Shown: positions 18,940 to 27,331, counted from the first letter of the stretch. The stretch: DNA of 64,000 nt from Glutamicibacter halophytocola (GCF_001302565.1 NZ_CP012750.1:1426001-1490000), one strand, 5' to 3'. Translations and numbers: made by a program. The notes: generated from the letters alone by a model not told the origin.

Positions 18940-20676
18940 TCAGGAATTTGAAGTCGTTGAAGCGCCGGGCGTTGCTTCATCTTCTTCGGTCTTTGGAGCG
19001 GTAGAGGGCTGCTGGGAGCTCGGGGTGGATGACTGCGCTGAATCCGAGGTGAAATGCGAACGGATGGCGTCCGCTTCGCTGCTCACTGTTTCTGAATCAA
19101 TCAGGTCGCTGGCTTCGTTGTTCAACAGCGTGGTCCACTTGTCGAGGATTTCCTCGGCGGTGCCGGATTCATAGAGCTTGTCTGCCAGTTCGGTCTTGGC
19201 AGCTTCATACTGTGCCTTGAAGTCTTCATCCGCCAGGAACCGGGTCACCAGCGGGTTGGATTTCCCGCCCATCGATTTGCCGCCGTTTTGGCCGCCTGCA
19301 GGATTGTCCTTGGTGGCCTGCGTCGTATCGCCGGTGGCTTTGGTGCCGTCCGCTGGATTCTGCTCTGGGGGAGCCATGGTCCCATCGGGCGCGCCGCCTT
19401 GGCCATTCATCCCAGGCCGCTGCCCTCCGCCGCCGAAGGACAGGCCTTCTGGCATCTCGCCCTTGGCCAGATCCTTCAGCACGTCGATCAATTCGGTTCC
19501 GTCTTCCAAAGCCATTTGCTCTGGGAGCTCGACGCCGTCCGGCACCGTCCCTGCCTCGATTTGCTTCTTGGCGTCGGAGAGCTTCAAGCCATCGGGCAAC
19601 ATGCTGGTGAGCAATGAATCGGCATCCATCTTGCCGGGCCCGCCTCCGTTGCCACCGCCCATCGGACCGCCGCCGCCCATCCCGCCTGGGCCAGAGCCGA
19701 AGGAAAGGTTTTGATCCCATGCGACGACCGTCATCTTCTTCGTGGCTGCGTCATATCGCAGGAAGGAGTTGTTGCCCGGCCCGTCAATATCATCGGTGTT
19801 AGACACCAGATCCTGCATGGCCAAGTACGTTGCGAACTGGCCGGTGTCCAGGTAGTCCGATAGCTTGCTGGAGAAATCTTCATCCGATGAGTTGTTCACA
19901 AAATCCAGGAACGTGGCCACCGGAGTGAGATCGTCCGCCCCGGATTCCACTTCAAAGGCAGTTTCATAGTCGCTGGCTGCGTCTCCGCGGTAGGAGTAAT
20001 CGCCATCGGCGTCGGCCTTGTAGGTGATGCCCTCGCCGTCAAAAGTCTCCTCGCTGTAAAGCTCATCGGAGGGGTTGTCTATGACCAGGCGCAGTTCGGC
20101 ATCCGAACCGTTCAGCGAGAAGCGGGTGGCCGCCGCATGCTCGGTGGCGAGGCCCGCTTCGCCAAGAAGTTCAAGTGCCACGGCCTCATTCAGCGAGGAT
20201 TCGCTGGAATTGGTCCTGATGACAAACTCTGTTCGTCCCGAATAGCTCTGGTTGCCTTCGAACTTGTCCAGCCGCAGAATCCACGGCAGCGATGCGGGAT
20301 CCGATGATTCGTCAGCGCCGCGAAGAGTGGAGTTCCCCTTCAGCTTTATGCCCACGTTTTTGAATGTTGTCCCGTCAATGGTGACCTCGGCGGAAATCCA
20401 ATCTTTGGTTCCGTCAGCCGCATAGGCCTTCAGCGCGGCGGTGATGTCGTCGGGTTCAGCGCTCACACTGATCTCATGTACGGAATCTGCGTTGAAGAAT
20501 GCCGCCGTTTCGGTGCTGAGACTAGTGTTCACGACACTCTGCGCCGATGCTGGATTGGTGCAACCGGCAAGAGCCAGTGCGGCGATGGACAAAGATGCGA
20601 CGGCAGCCATGGCCCGTGGGGTTTTGAACCGGAATTGGCGCGGGGACTGCGCCCGGTGGCGGGGTGAGTCAATCAT
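18940..20676 (-). CDS. CotH-family secreted lipoprotein kinase
   Basis: A 578-residue protein with a lipoprotein signal (basic start, hydrophobic 23-37, lipobox LAGC) and a CotH domain of about 60-340. The kinase-like region shows IKLKGNSTLRG and the metal-binding end TDDIDGPGNNSFLRYD followed by VVAWDQNLSFG. It is followed by a Gly/Met-rich segment (about 330-355), an acidic helical stretch, and a Gly/Gln/Pro/Thr-rich tail. CotH of Bacillus is an atypical protein kinase; this one would act outside the membrane. AGGAG precedes the ATG. It is the last gene of an operon with VTC and DUF4956 genes. Confidence 0.88.
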   Translation of the reverse strand: MIDSPRHRAQSPRQFRFKTPRAMAAVASLSIAALALAGCTNPASAQSVVNTSLSTETAAFFNADSVHEISVSAEPDDITAALKAYAADGTKDWISAEVTIDGTTFKNVGIKLKGNSTLRGADESSDPASLPWILRLDKFEGNQSYSGRTEFVIRTNSSESSLNEAVALELLGEAGLATEHAAATRFSLNGSDAELRLVIDNPSDELYSEETFDGEGITYKADADGDYSYRGDAASDYETAFEVESGADDLTPVATFLDFVNNSSDEDFSSKLSDYLDTGQFATYLAMQDLVSNTDDIDGPGNNSFLRYDAATKKMTVVAWDQNLSFGSGPGGMGGGGPMGGGNGGGPGKMDADSLLTSMLPDGLKLSDAKKQIEAGTVPDGVELPEQMALEDGTELIDVLKDLAKGEMPEGLSFGGGGQRPGMNGQGGAPDGTMAPPEQNPADGTKATGDTTQATKDNPAGGQNGGKSMGGKSNPLVTRFLADEDFKAQYEAAKTELADKLYESGTAEEILDKWTTLLNNEASDLIDSETVSSEADAIRSHFTSDSAQSSTPSSQQPSTAPKTEEDEATPGASTTSNS

Positions 20677-20683
20677 GATGCTC

Positions 20684-21457
20684 CTATGGGTGCAGGGATA
20701 CTGCGGTGGATAATTTGTGCTTGGTTGTTTTGTGCCAGCGGTTGGCTGGAAGATGCTGGTGGATCAAGCTCATTCCGGTGGCAAATTTTGAGATCCGTGA
20801 CGGCCGGATCTGGTGGCTCCAGAGCAGTTTGTCGGCTGGGCCAGCGTTCAAGGCCGACTTTGTTTCCACGATGATCTCGTTGCATTCGAGGCGGAACCCG
20901 GACTGCGGATCCGTCCAGATCAGGTTGTTGTCCACGGTGACGCGGCTATTCGACTGCGGCAGGTACAGGGTGGTGCGTGAGTAGGACGAATCAATAACCG
21001 GGGTGAGTTCGGCCGGTGTGATGGGGCAGCTCCCCAGCTCGTGCTCCAGAGTCTCGTGGATGTACTCCAGCGAATCTTTGCCCAGCGCACTACGGGCCGC
21101 AAAGGGGTGTTCGATTCGTTCCTTCACCGTCTGTTCGCGCGCCCCCTCGGTTTTCACCTCCAGGTAGCACCGCTCGGTATCCATGTAGCTTCGGGTGCGA
21201 ATCTTGAAGCGGCGCCGGCGAGGATGCGCGGCCAGGTGAAAGCTGGCCAGATCAGGGGTATCGAAGTAGACCGAGGTGTAATCCGATGCGCGGCGCCCTT
21301 CGATGGACAGGACCAGTGCTTGCTTCGCCAAGAGCGGGAGGACTTCCCTGGCCTGCTGCGCGGTGAGAATGTATTTGCGGTCGGTGCGGGTCTGGAGCGC
21401 GGCGGCCGCATTGAGCTCGTCGAGGCTTATGGTTTCTAGCTGATCGGTGAAATTCAT
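20684..21457 (-). CDS. VTC-domain (polyphosphate polymerase-like) protein
   Basis: A 257-residue soluble protein with the VTC/CYTH tunnel fold: LQTRTDRKYIL near residue 22-32, YTSVYFDTPDLASFHL, RRRFKIRTRSYMDTERCYLEVKTE and VDNNLIWTDP. The basic RKY and KIRTR segments and the acidic EVKTE strand are those that bind triphosphate and metal in Vtc4. Bacterial members of this context have no proven polymerase activity. It overlaps the DUF4956 gene by 4 nt and lies 7 nt upstream of the cotH-like gene. Confidence 0.88.
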   Translation of the reverse strand: MNFTDQLETISLDELNAAAALQTRTDRKYILTAQQAREVLPLLAKQALVLSIEGRRASDYTSVYFDTPDLASFHLAAHPRRRRFKIRTRSYMDTERCYLEVKTEGAREQTVKERIEHPFAARSALGKDSLEYIHETLEHELGSCPITPAELTPVIDSSYSRTTLYLPQSNSRVTVDNNLIWTDPQSGFRLECNEIIVETKSALNAGPADKLLWSHQIRPSRISKFATGMSLIHQHLPANRWHKTTKHKLSTAVSLHP

Positions 21458-22071
21458 CGTGTTTGCCCCGTAATGACTTCGTGGTTCTCGACGGTGCGTG
21501 ATGATGGTTGTTCAATCAGGCCGATTCGTGGTGCGGAGAAACGGACCTTGACGATGGTCTTGTCATTGACAAGGTCCAGCTGCTGGACCACAGCCTGGTG
21601 AATCGTGGCTCCATTGAGGAGCAAGCCGAGGTGGGCATGGAGTTCTTCATCGTTGGCGATGGCCCGGTCCAGGATGACTTCCTGATGGCGGTAGGTAGGC
21701 AGGACCCTTGAGTGGTCGGCAACGAGCATCGCGATCAGGATGAGGCCCACCAGTGCCAGGGGAAGCCAGATGGGCGTTGGACCCATGCCGGTGATCAAGC
21801 CGATGGCCAGGGCTGAGAAATAGTAGGCGATTTCGTGCTGTTCCAGCTCGGTCGAGCGCAGGCGGATGATGGAAAGAACTCCGAAAAGTCCCATGCCCAG
21901 TCCGGCGCTGACGGTACTTCCGGCCAAGGCGGTCGCGACGGCGAACACCCCGATGTTGATTCCGATGTAGGACACAGCCAAATCCCGGCGTCGATGGCGG
22001 CGAAGGTAAAGACCAAAAGTAAGAATCAAAATGGCGGCGACGTCGGCGGCCGCAAAAAGCAAGATGTTCAT
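21454..22071 (-). CDS. DUF4956 membrane protein
   Basis: A 205-residue protein with four hydrophobic segments in the first ~120 residues, the diagnostic GLFGVLSIIRLRSTELEQHEIAYYF block in the loop between them, and a ~75-residue soluble C-terminus. It is the first gene of the operon and is preceded by AAGGA at normal spacing. DUF4956 is repeatedly found with VTC-domain and CotH genes. It may supply a membrane anchor or channel for the VTC protein, but this is inferred. Confidence 0.88.
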   Translation of the reverse strand: MNILLFAAADVAAILILTFGLYLRRHRRRDLAVSYIGINIGVFAVATALAGSTVSAGLGMGLFGVLSIIRLRSTELEQHEIAYYFSALAIGLITGMGPTPIWLPLALVGLILIAMLVADHSRVLPTYRHQEVILDRAIANDEELHAHLGLLLNGATIHQAVVQQLDLVNDKTIVKVRFSAPRIGLIEQPSSRTVENHEVITGQTR

Positions 22072-22201
22072 GGAGTTCCTTGTAGTGCTTCGAAAAGGGG
22101 GCTGTCATAAGTCTTGAATTGATTGCTGTGCGGTTCGTAGGGCAACCTCATGTAGCAGCTAAGGGGCAGGTCAAACGCCACTCGTTGACAGGAAAAACTT
22201 T

Positions 22202-22292
22202 GCTTTCTGGGTGTTGAAAAGCGCGGAATAACGCGAATTTTCGACGTGATTTGGGAATTTGTATGCATTTATTATGAGAATGCCCAGAAAGC
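22202..22292. repeat. Perfect 10-bp inverted repeat flanking an AT-rich core
   Basis: GCTTTCTGGG at 22202-22211 and CCCAGAAAGC at 22283-22292 are exact reverse complements, 71 nt apart. The span covers the AT-rich core of the divergent promoter region, which would suit a two-site operator or a structured element. Confidence 0.45.
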
Positions 22293-22306
22293 TAAGCCCT
22301 CAGCAC

Positions 22307-22335
22307 TTGTGCTCTGCCGCCCTAGGTTCTATGGT
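22307..22335 (+). promoter_or_regulatory. Promoter of the gntR-ABC operon
   Basis: TTGTGC (22307-22312) and TATGGT (22330-22335) are separated by 17 nt. The -10 runs into the operator palindrome, fitting autorepression. Confidence 0.55.
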
Positions 22336-22356
22336 TAGTTACATGAGTAACTAACC
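22333..22356. promoter_or_regulatory. Operator palindrome for the YtrA-type GntR regulator
   Basis: GGTTAGTTAC and GTAACTAACC are perfect 10-bp inverted repeats around ATGA. The site overlaps the -10 of the promoter about 43 nt upstream of the gntR start. Size and position match a dimeric GntR operator. Confidence 0.65.
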
Positions 22357-22398
22357 CACTAACTTGGATGGTGGGAGCAAGCACGGGGAGGAGCCGGT

Positions 22399-22758
22399 GT
22401 GATCGATGATTCGAAACCGATTTTCATGCAGATCGCTGAGCTGATTGAGAACGACATCATTTCTGGTGTTCTCGCCGAAGAGGCGCAAGTGCCCTCCACC
22501 AACGAATTCGCCGTTTTCTATCGAATCAACCCAGCCACCGCGGCCAAGGGCATTAATCGATTGGTCGAGGATGGACTTCTCTACAAGAAGCGGGGGATCG
22601 GCATGTTCGTCACGCAGGGTGCGCCGACGCGGCTGCGTGAAAAGCGCCGGGAGAAATTCCAGCAGCAATTCATAGCTCCACTTACCGCCGAGGCTTCGAA
22701 CCTCGGCATCGGCATCGACGAACTGGTCGCGATGATCAGAACCGGTTCGGAAGCCTGA
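22399..22758 (+). CDS. GntR-family regulator, YtrA subfamily
   Basis: A 119-residue regulator, short as is usual for YtrA types. The winged helix covers about residues 5-75 (IFMQIAELIENDIISG, STNEFAVFYRINPATAAKGI, LVEDGLLYKKRGIGMFV), with only a short helical C-terminus and no effector domain. It begins at GTG 22399 with GGGGAGGAG 6 nt upstream. The two ABC genes follow directly, so it probably represses itself and them through the palindrome at 22333-22356. Confidence 0.9.
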   Translation: MIDDSKPIFMQIAELIENDIISGVLAEEAQVPSTNEFAVFYRINPATAAKGINRLVEDGLLYKKRGIGMFVTQGAPTRLREKRREKFQQQFIAPLTAEASNLGIGIDELVAMIRTGSEA

Positions 22759-22787
22759 AACTTCATCACTAGGCAGGGAGGAATGGC

Positions 22788-23702
22788 ATGACACGATCAA
22801 CAGCAATCGCCACCCGCGGGCTGACCAAGACCTACAAGGACGTCAGGGCGCTGGATAACATCAATCTGGATCTGGAACCCGACCGGATCTACGGCCTGCT
22901 CGGGCGCAACGGCGCCGGCAAGACCACCCTGATGTCCATCTTGACCGGGCAGAACTATCCGGACCACGGCTCCGCCCTGATCTTCGGGCATGAGCCATTC
23001 GAGCACGACCCAACGCTCTCGCGCATCTGCTTCATCCGCGAATCCCAAAAGTACCCGGAAGACTTCAAAGTCCATCAGGCTTTCACCGCCGCGGCGATGT
23101 TCTTCGAGAACTGGGACGAGCAATTGGCGCAAAATCTGGTTCAGGACTTCGGGCTGCCGATCAAGCGCCGGATCAAGAAACTCTCGCGGGGCCAGCTTTC
23201 CGCAGTGGGCGTCATCATCGGCATGGCCTCACGCGCCGAAATCACCTTTTTCGACGAACCATACCTCGGCTTGGATGCTGTGGCTCGGCAGGTTTTCTAC
23301 GACCGCTTGGTTGAGGATTTTGCCGAATACCCGAGAACCATCGTGCTTTCCAGCCACCTGATCGACGAGGTCGCGAACCTGCTCGAACACGTCATCGTGA
23401 TCGACAAGGGCCGGATCGTCATCGACTCCGACGCTGAAGACCTGCGCGGCGCGGCCGTGACGGTGACCGGCGAAGCGGCCAAGGTCCAAGAATTCATCGG
23501 CGCTGCCACGGTGCTGCATCGCGATGGGCTCGGTGCGCTATCCAGTGTCACCATCAGAGCCGATCTGGACGCAGGCCGCCGGGAGCAGGCGAAGCTCATG
23601 GGACTGGACTTGAGCCCGGTCTCGCTGCAGCAATACGTAGTCCGCAGCGCCTTGAACGATGCAACCGCAGCAACAAGCGACAAGACGGAGGCCCGGTCAT
23701 GA
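22788..23702 (+). CDS. ABC transporter ATP-binding protein (YtrB-like)
   Basis: A 304-residue ATPase with Walker A LLGRNGAGKTT, signature KKLSRGQLSAVG, Walker B ITFFDEPYLGLD and the switch region VLSSHLIDEV. The C-terminal ~90 residues form an accessory domain. GGGAGG lies 7-8 nt before the ATG. It overlaps the permease by 4 nt. In Bacillus, similar YtrA-controlled exporters respond to cell-wall-active compounds; that role here is inferred. Confidence 0.9.
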   Translation: MTRSTAIATRGLTKTYKDVRALDNINLDLEPDRIYGLLGRNGAGKTTLMSILTGQNYPDHGSALIFGHEPFEHDPTLSRICFIRESQKYPEDFKVHQAFTAAAMFFENWDEQLAQNLVQDFGLPIKRRIKKLSRGQLSAVGVIIGMASRAEITFFDEPYLGLDAVARQVFYDRLVEDFAEYPRTIVLSSHLIDEVANLLEHVIVIDKGRIVIDSDAEDLRGAAVTVTGEAAKVQEFIGAATVLHRDGLGALSSVTIRADLDAGRREQAKLMGLDLSPVSLQQYVVRSALNDATAATSDKTEARS

Positions 23703-24394
23703 ACCGCACCATCAAAGTTGCCCGAATGCAGCTGATAAACAAGGCTACCTTCATCGGCATTCCACTGATGATCCTGGTCAGCGCCTTCCTCTTTACGCTC
23801 GCCATCTGGTGGTTGGTCCGCCGCAATGGCGGTGACGGCGTGCTGTATGGCGGTGGCGCCCAAGCACCGATGTGGTATTTTCTTGCACTCGGTATCCAGG
23901 CGCTGACCATGACCTTCCCCTTCTCCCTGGGGATGAGCATTTCTCGGCGGACTTTCTATGTCGGAACTGTGGCATTATTTTCCGCCTGTGCCTTGGTGCT
24001 CTCGGTGTTCTACTACCTCATGGGACTCATTGAAACCGCCACCGGAGGCTGGGGCATGGACGGACGATTCTTCGCCTTGCAGTGGATCGCCGACAATAGC
24101 TGGTTCGTTCAGATCATGTTCTATTTCGTGCTCATGGTATTGCTGTTCATGATCGGTTTCCTGATTGCCACGATCTATATGCGTTGGCGGCAGGCGGGAA
24201 TGGTGGTCTTCTTCACCGCCCTCGGACTTTTGATCTTGGGGGTCATCGCGATCTTCACGTTCACTGAATTCTGGGGTCCGTTCTGGGACTGGGCATTGAC
24301 CTGGACCGCAGCCGGGGTCACCCTCTGGGGAGGCGCGGCCGCCGTGCTGCTGGCCACAGGTTCCTATGTCACGCTGCGCAAGGCCACAGCCTAG
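23699..24394 (+). CDS. ABC transporter membrane subunit
   Basis: A 231-residue protein with about six hydrophobic segments (for example FIGIPLMILVSAFLFTLAIW and MVVFFTALGLLILGVIAIF). It has no recognisable family motif, as is usual for the membrane partners of YtrB-like ATPases. It is coupled to the ATPase by an ATGA overlap and followed by a GC-rich hairpin around 24408-24454 that lacks a T-run. Confidence 0.8.
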   Translation: MNRTIKVARMQLINKATFIGIPLMILVSAFLFTLAIWWLVRRNGGDGVLYGGGAQAPMWYFLALGIQALTMTFPFSLGMSISRRTFYVGTVALFSACALVLSVFYYLMGLIETATGGWGMDGRFFALQWIADNSWFVQIMFYFVLMVLLFMIGFLIATIYMRWRQAGMVVFFTALGLLILGVIAIFTFTEFWGPFWDWALTWTAAGVTLWGGAAAVLLATGSYVTLRKATA

Positions 24395-24575
24395 GCCAGG
24401 GGCAAGCACACGCCGCCCGGTTTCTGTTTCCCGAGGACAGGAATCGGGCGGTGTCTGACGCAGACCAAGGGGCTCGGCCGCCGGGGAGCGAACCTTGCTA
24501 TTCTTTTTGCAACTCAGGACGATTGCCAGCTGGCCGGCCATGTCGTCCTCTTCCCGAGCACGAAGGAGAACTTGA

Positions 24576-25073
24576 ATGAGTACCCGAGCCACTGGAACCC
24601 GGGCAGCCAACGGGGCTTTGGAACTTCGACGAAATTTTTCCCAGGCTCCTGGCGAATTATGGAAATATCTCGTCGACTCGGAACGCCTGGCACTCTGGTT
24701 CGGTCCGTGGAGCGGGGATCCGCACACCGGTGCAGTTGATATGGTGTTGCTGGCTGAAGAAGGCCACCCTAGTGCGCGCGTGGAAATCCTGGAGTGCGAC
24801 AGGACTGGTTTTGTCCTGAAAGTGCGTACAGGAGAAGGAAGCCAAAGCTGGCAACTGGAACTCTTCATCGAAACCTCGGTCGATGGCAGCGAACTGATCT
24901 TCCAAATGCCGGGAATCGACCCTGCGATGGCCGGGTCCGTGGGCCCGGGCTGGGAGTTCTATCTCGATCGGCTGGCAACGGCGGCCGCAGGAGGCGACCC
25001 CGCAGCTGTTGTTTTCGAACCCGATTATTATCCGGCACTGAGCGGCTACTACGACCAGCTCTTTCGCCCATGA
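24576..25073 (+). CDS. SRPBCC/AHSA1-like protein
   Basis: A 165-residue START-like protein. The pattern FSQAPGELWKYLVDSERLALWFGPWSG is the usual N-terminal segment of the AHSA1 group (helix-grip fold with a hydrophobic cavity). The ligand or partner is unknown. AAGGAGAA precedes the ATG at 24576 at good spacing. It stands alone between the ABC operon and the exonuclease gene. Confidence 0.8.
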   Translation: MSTRATGTRAANGALELRRNFSQAPGELWKYLVDSERLALWFGPWSGDPHTGAVDMVLLAEEGHPSARVEILECDRTGFVLKVRTGEGSQSWQLELFIETSVDGSELIFQMPGIDPAMAGSVGPGWEFYLDRLATAAAGGDPAAVVFEPDYYPALSGYYDQLFRP

Positions 25074-25276
25074 GCTGGCAGCGCTTGCGGATCGGCCCGA
25101 GCCGGTCCTTCACTGTGTGATCTTTCCTGCTTGTTGTGCACCTCCTTGGCCTCATTCCGACAAATTATTGCAGGTCAAGGGTCGAGAGAGGGCTTCAGGT
25201 CGGCGAATGAGCGGCCGCGGCTCGGATCGCTTGGGCGGGCACGGATGCCGGGAGCACCGTATAAGGGAGTAAGCTG

Positions 25277-26284
25277 TTGGGCGTGGCATTGGACTTCACA
25301 GCAGTAGATTTTGAGACAGCAAACGGTTTTATCGGCTCCGCCTGTTCGGTGGGCCTGGTCAAAGTACGTTCCGGAAAAATAGTTGAAACCGAGCAGTGGC
25401 TCATGCAGCCGCCGGCGGGTTTTGACCACTTCGACCCCCGCAATGTGTCGATCCACCACATCACCCCGGACATGGTCATCGACTCGCCACGAGTCACGCA
25501 GAAGCTTCCGGAGTTGCTGGATTTCATCGGCCCGGACGTACTGGTGGCCCACAATTCTTCTTTTGACTCCGGAGTGATTCGTGCCGCCTCGGAGGCCGGC
25601 GAAATCCCGGTTCCGGAAATTGCCCACCTGTGCACCGTGAAGCTCTCCCGCAAGGCCTACGACCTGCCCAGCTACTCCCTGCCTTTTGTGGCCGAGGAAG
25701 CCGGACATCCCATCGAGAATCACCACGAAGCGCTCGCCGACTCCACCGCCTGCGCTTGGGCCATGATCGATATGGCTGAACGCAGCGGCCTAGGATCCCT
25801 GCTGGAAACGGCAGACCACTATGGAGTGCGCCTGGGGCTCACCTCGGCATGGCAACCGGGCGACGAATACTCGCGCGCCACCCGCGACGCCCAGGGATGG
25901 CTCGCCTCCGGCCACCCGCTGCCGCCACAGGACGCGTTCAATAACTGGCCTCAGGAAGGGCCGAACCCGTCGCCAAATCTCCAGGCGGATCCGGGGCATC
26001 CGCTCTACGGGCAGATCATGGTCTTCACCGGCAATCTGGCCCTGCCGCGTCCGCAAGCCAAGGAACTTGCCGCCGAACACGGTGCGCAGACCGCGTCGCG
26101 GGTTACCCGCGCAACCACTGCCCTGGTTGTCGGCGACGGATTTGTACCGCAGGACCTGGCCAATGGCCGGTTGACCAACAAGGCCAAGCACGTTTTGCGC
26201 CTGCGCGAAAAGGGCCAGAAGGTCACGATCATTTCCGAAGGCGAATTCATGCAAATGGTTGGCGGCTTCGGGCTGACCGCATAG
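25277..26284 (+). CDS. DEDDh 3'-5' exonuclease fused to a BRCT domain
   Basis: A 335-residue protein. The exonuclease domain (about 5-165) shows AVDFETAN (D11, E13), LVAHNSSFDSGV and the late HHEALADSTACAWAMI, the complete DEDDh set. The BRCT domain occupies about 237-325 (QIMVFTGNLALPRPQAKELA, TTALVVGDG). Such DnaQ-BRCT proteins are common in actinobacteria and may act in DNA end processing or proofreading outside Pol III. TTG 25277 is chosen because AAGGGAG lies 7 nt upstream; GTG 25283 is the alternative. Confidence 0.88.
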   Translation: MGVALDFTAVDFETANGFIGSACSVGLVKVRSGKIVETEQWLMQPPAGFDHFDPRNVSIHHITPDMVIDSPRVTQKLPELLDFIGPDVLVAHNSSFDSGVIRAASEAGEIPVPEIAHLCTVKLSRKAYDLPSYSLPFVAEEAGHPIENHHEALADSTACAWAMIDMAERSGLGSLLETADHYGVRLGLTSAWQPGDEYSRATRDAQGWLASGHPLPPQDAFNNWPQEGPNPSPNLQADPGHPLYGQIMVFTGNLALPRPQAKELAAEHGAQTASRVTRATTALVVGDGFVPQDLANGRLTNKAKHVLRLREKGQKVTIISEGEFMQMVGGFGLTA

Positions 26285-26298
26285 CTCCAGCATGAAAA

Positions 26299-26336
26299 AC
26301 GGCGATGGCCGGCTCTGATGAGCCGGCCATCGCCGT
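26299..26336. terminator. Bidirectional terminator between convergent genes
   Basis: ACGGCGATGGCCGGCTC and its exact complement flank a TGAT loop. The AAAAA left of the stem gives a U-run for the minus-strand gene, which is its stronger direction. Confidence 0.85.
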
Positions 26337-26354
26337 GATTCACAAGGTCTTGCG

Positions 26355-27293
26355 CTAGACGAGCAGTGCCATCCAGCGATCATGCAATTCCGAGATGATG
26401 TCATCCAGCGCACTGGCTGGACGTTCGCCAACAGCTTCGGTCCCATAGACGGCCGCCAGCAGGGCCACCGCGTAGGCATCAACCTCGGGGTCCCGATCCT
26501 CCGGCTCCGAAACGACTGGCTCAGGAGCAGCCGAGACGTCGGACTCGGCCGGTTCTGCCTCGGCGTTCTCGCCAAAGTACGCGTTGTAGGCATCTTCTGG
26601 CGACAGCGAAATATTTTCGCGAATTTTGGATACCGCCGTGCGCAAGGCTTCGGCCGATGGGCCTTCAAGCTCAGCCAGCAGGCCATCCCACTCGCTGGCC
26701 GACTCCTCGGAGCGTTCCATGGCCGAGCGAATGATCTTCGCTGCGGCTATGGCAGTTTTGGCTGCCTGGGCATCGTGGGTCAGGAAAGCTGCCGAACGGG
26801 CCAAGGCTTCGGTGGTGCCCAGCGGCACGCGGGCCAGCAGCGCAGTGATCGCAGCGCGGGGCAGGACCCCGGTGGAGTCCGCATCGGCGCCTGTCGGGCG
26901 GCCCGGCTGTCCCATATCGGCGCTGTTCAATCCGGAGATATTCTGCGGATCGCCGTCAGCGATTTTCTCGAAGATCTCCACCTTGGGAAATTCCTTGTCG
27001 ATCCAGCGGCCCAGTGGTTCAGGAGCGCCAGCGGGGAAAGACCCGGTGAGTTTCTTGTAGCTGCGCAGCGCGGCAAGCCACATGCAGGCTGCCTCGTCGC
27101 TGGCAACGCCATCACGAGCCCACTCCAACGCTTCCAGCAGGCCGTCGGCCAGATAGAGGGGGAGGATTTCGGTGGCGCCGGGGTCGATGTCGTCACGGGC
27201 GTGGGTTGCGCCGTCGGCTAGGCCGAGGAGGATCGCAAACACCTTGTCTGAGTAGTTCTCTGGCAGGAGTGCAGATTCACCGGTTTCATTCAC
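26355..27293 (-). CDS. ADP-ribosylglycohydrolase-like protein, probably inactive
   Basis: A 312-residue helical protein that resembles the ADP-ribosylglycohydrolase (DraG/ARH) fold: GLADGATHA near the N-terminus, GLNSADMGQPGRP then DADSTGVLPRAAITALL in the middle, and AAFLTHDAQAAKTAIAAAKI after it. The metal-binding GDALG and TDDT motifs of active enzymes are not seen; only THD remains. An acidic linker (about 235-270) precedes a short C-terminal helix. It is divergent from sbcD. Family assignment is moderate and catalytic loss is inferred. Confidence 0.6.
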   Translation of the reverse strand: MNETGESALLPENYSDKVFAILLGLADGATHARDDIDPGATEILPLYLADGLLEALEWARDGVASDEAACMWLAALRSYKKLTGSFPAGAPEPLGRWIDKEFPKVEIFEKIADGDPQNISGLNSADMGQPGRPTGADADSTGVLPRAAITALLARVPLGTTEALARSAAFLTHDAQAAKTAIAAAKIIRSAMERSEESASEWDGLLAELEGPSAEALRTAVSKIRENISLSPEDAYNAYFGENAEAEPAESDVSAAPEPVVSEPEDRDPEVDAYAVALLAAVYGTEAVGERPASALDDIISELHDRWMALLV

Positions 27294-27331
27294 AGCTCCA
27301 TTCTAATGTCCAAGTTGTCCCCGACATTGCA

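Larger units (their letters stand above)
22072..22398. other. Intergenic region between the DUF4956 operon and gntR
   Basis: This 327-bp divergent region is clearly more AT-rich than its surroundings between about 22190 and 22290. It holds the gntR promoter and operator at its right end, a pair of 10-bp inverted repeats around the AT-rich core, and presumably the minus-strand operon promoter. No coding frame is supported. Confidence 0.6.

Noticed and set aside
19590..19710. Possible tandem repeat array or CRISPR-like unit
   Set aside because: The repetition is codon-level Gly/Pro/Met low complexity inside the CotH-like gene; no constant repeat and spacer pattern exists.
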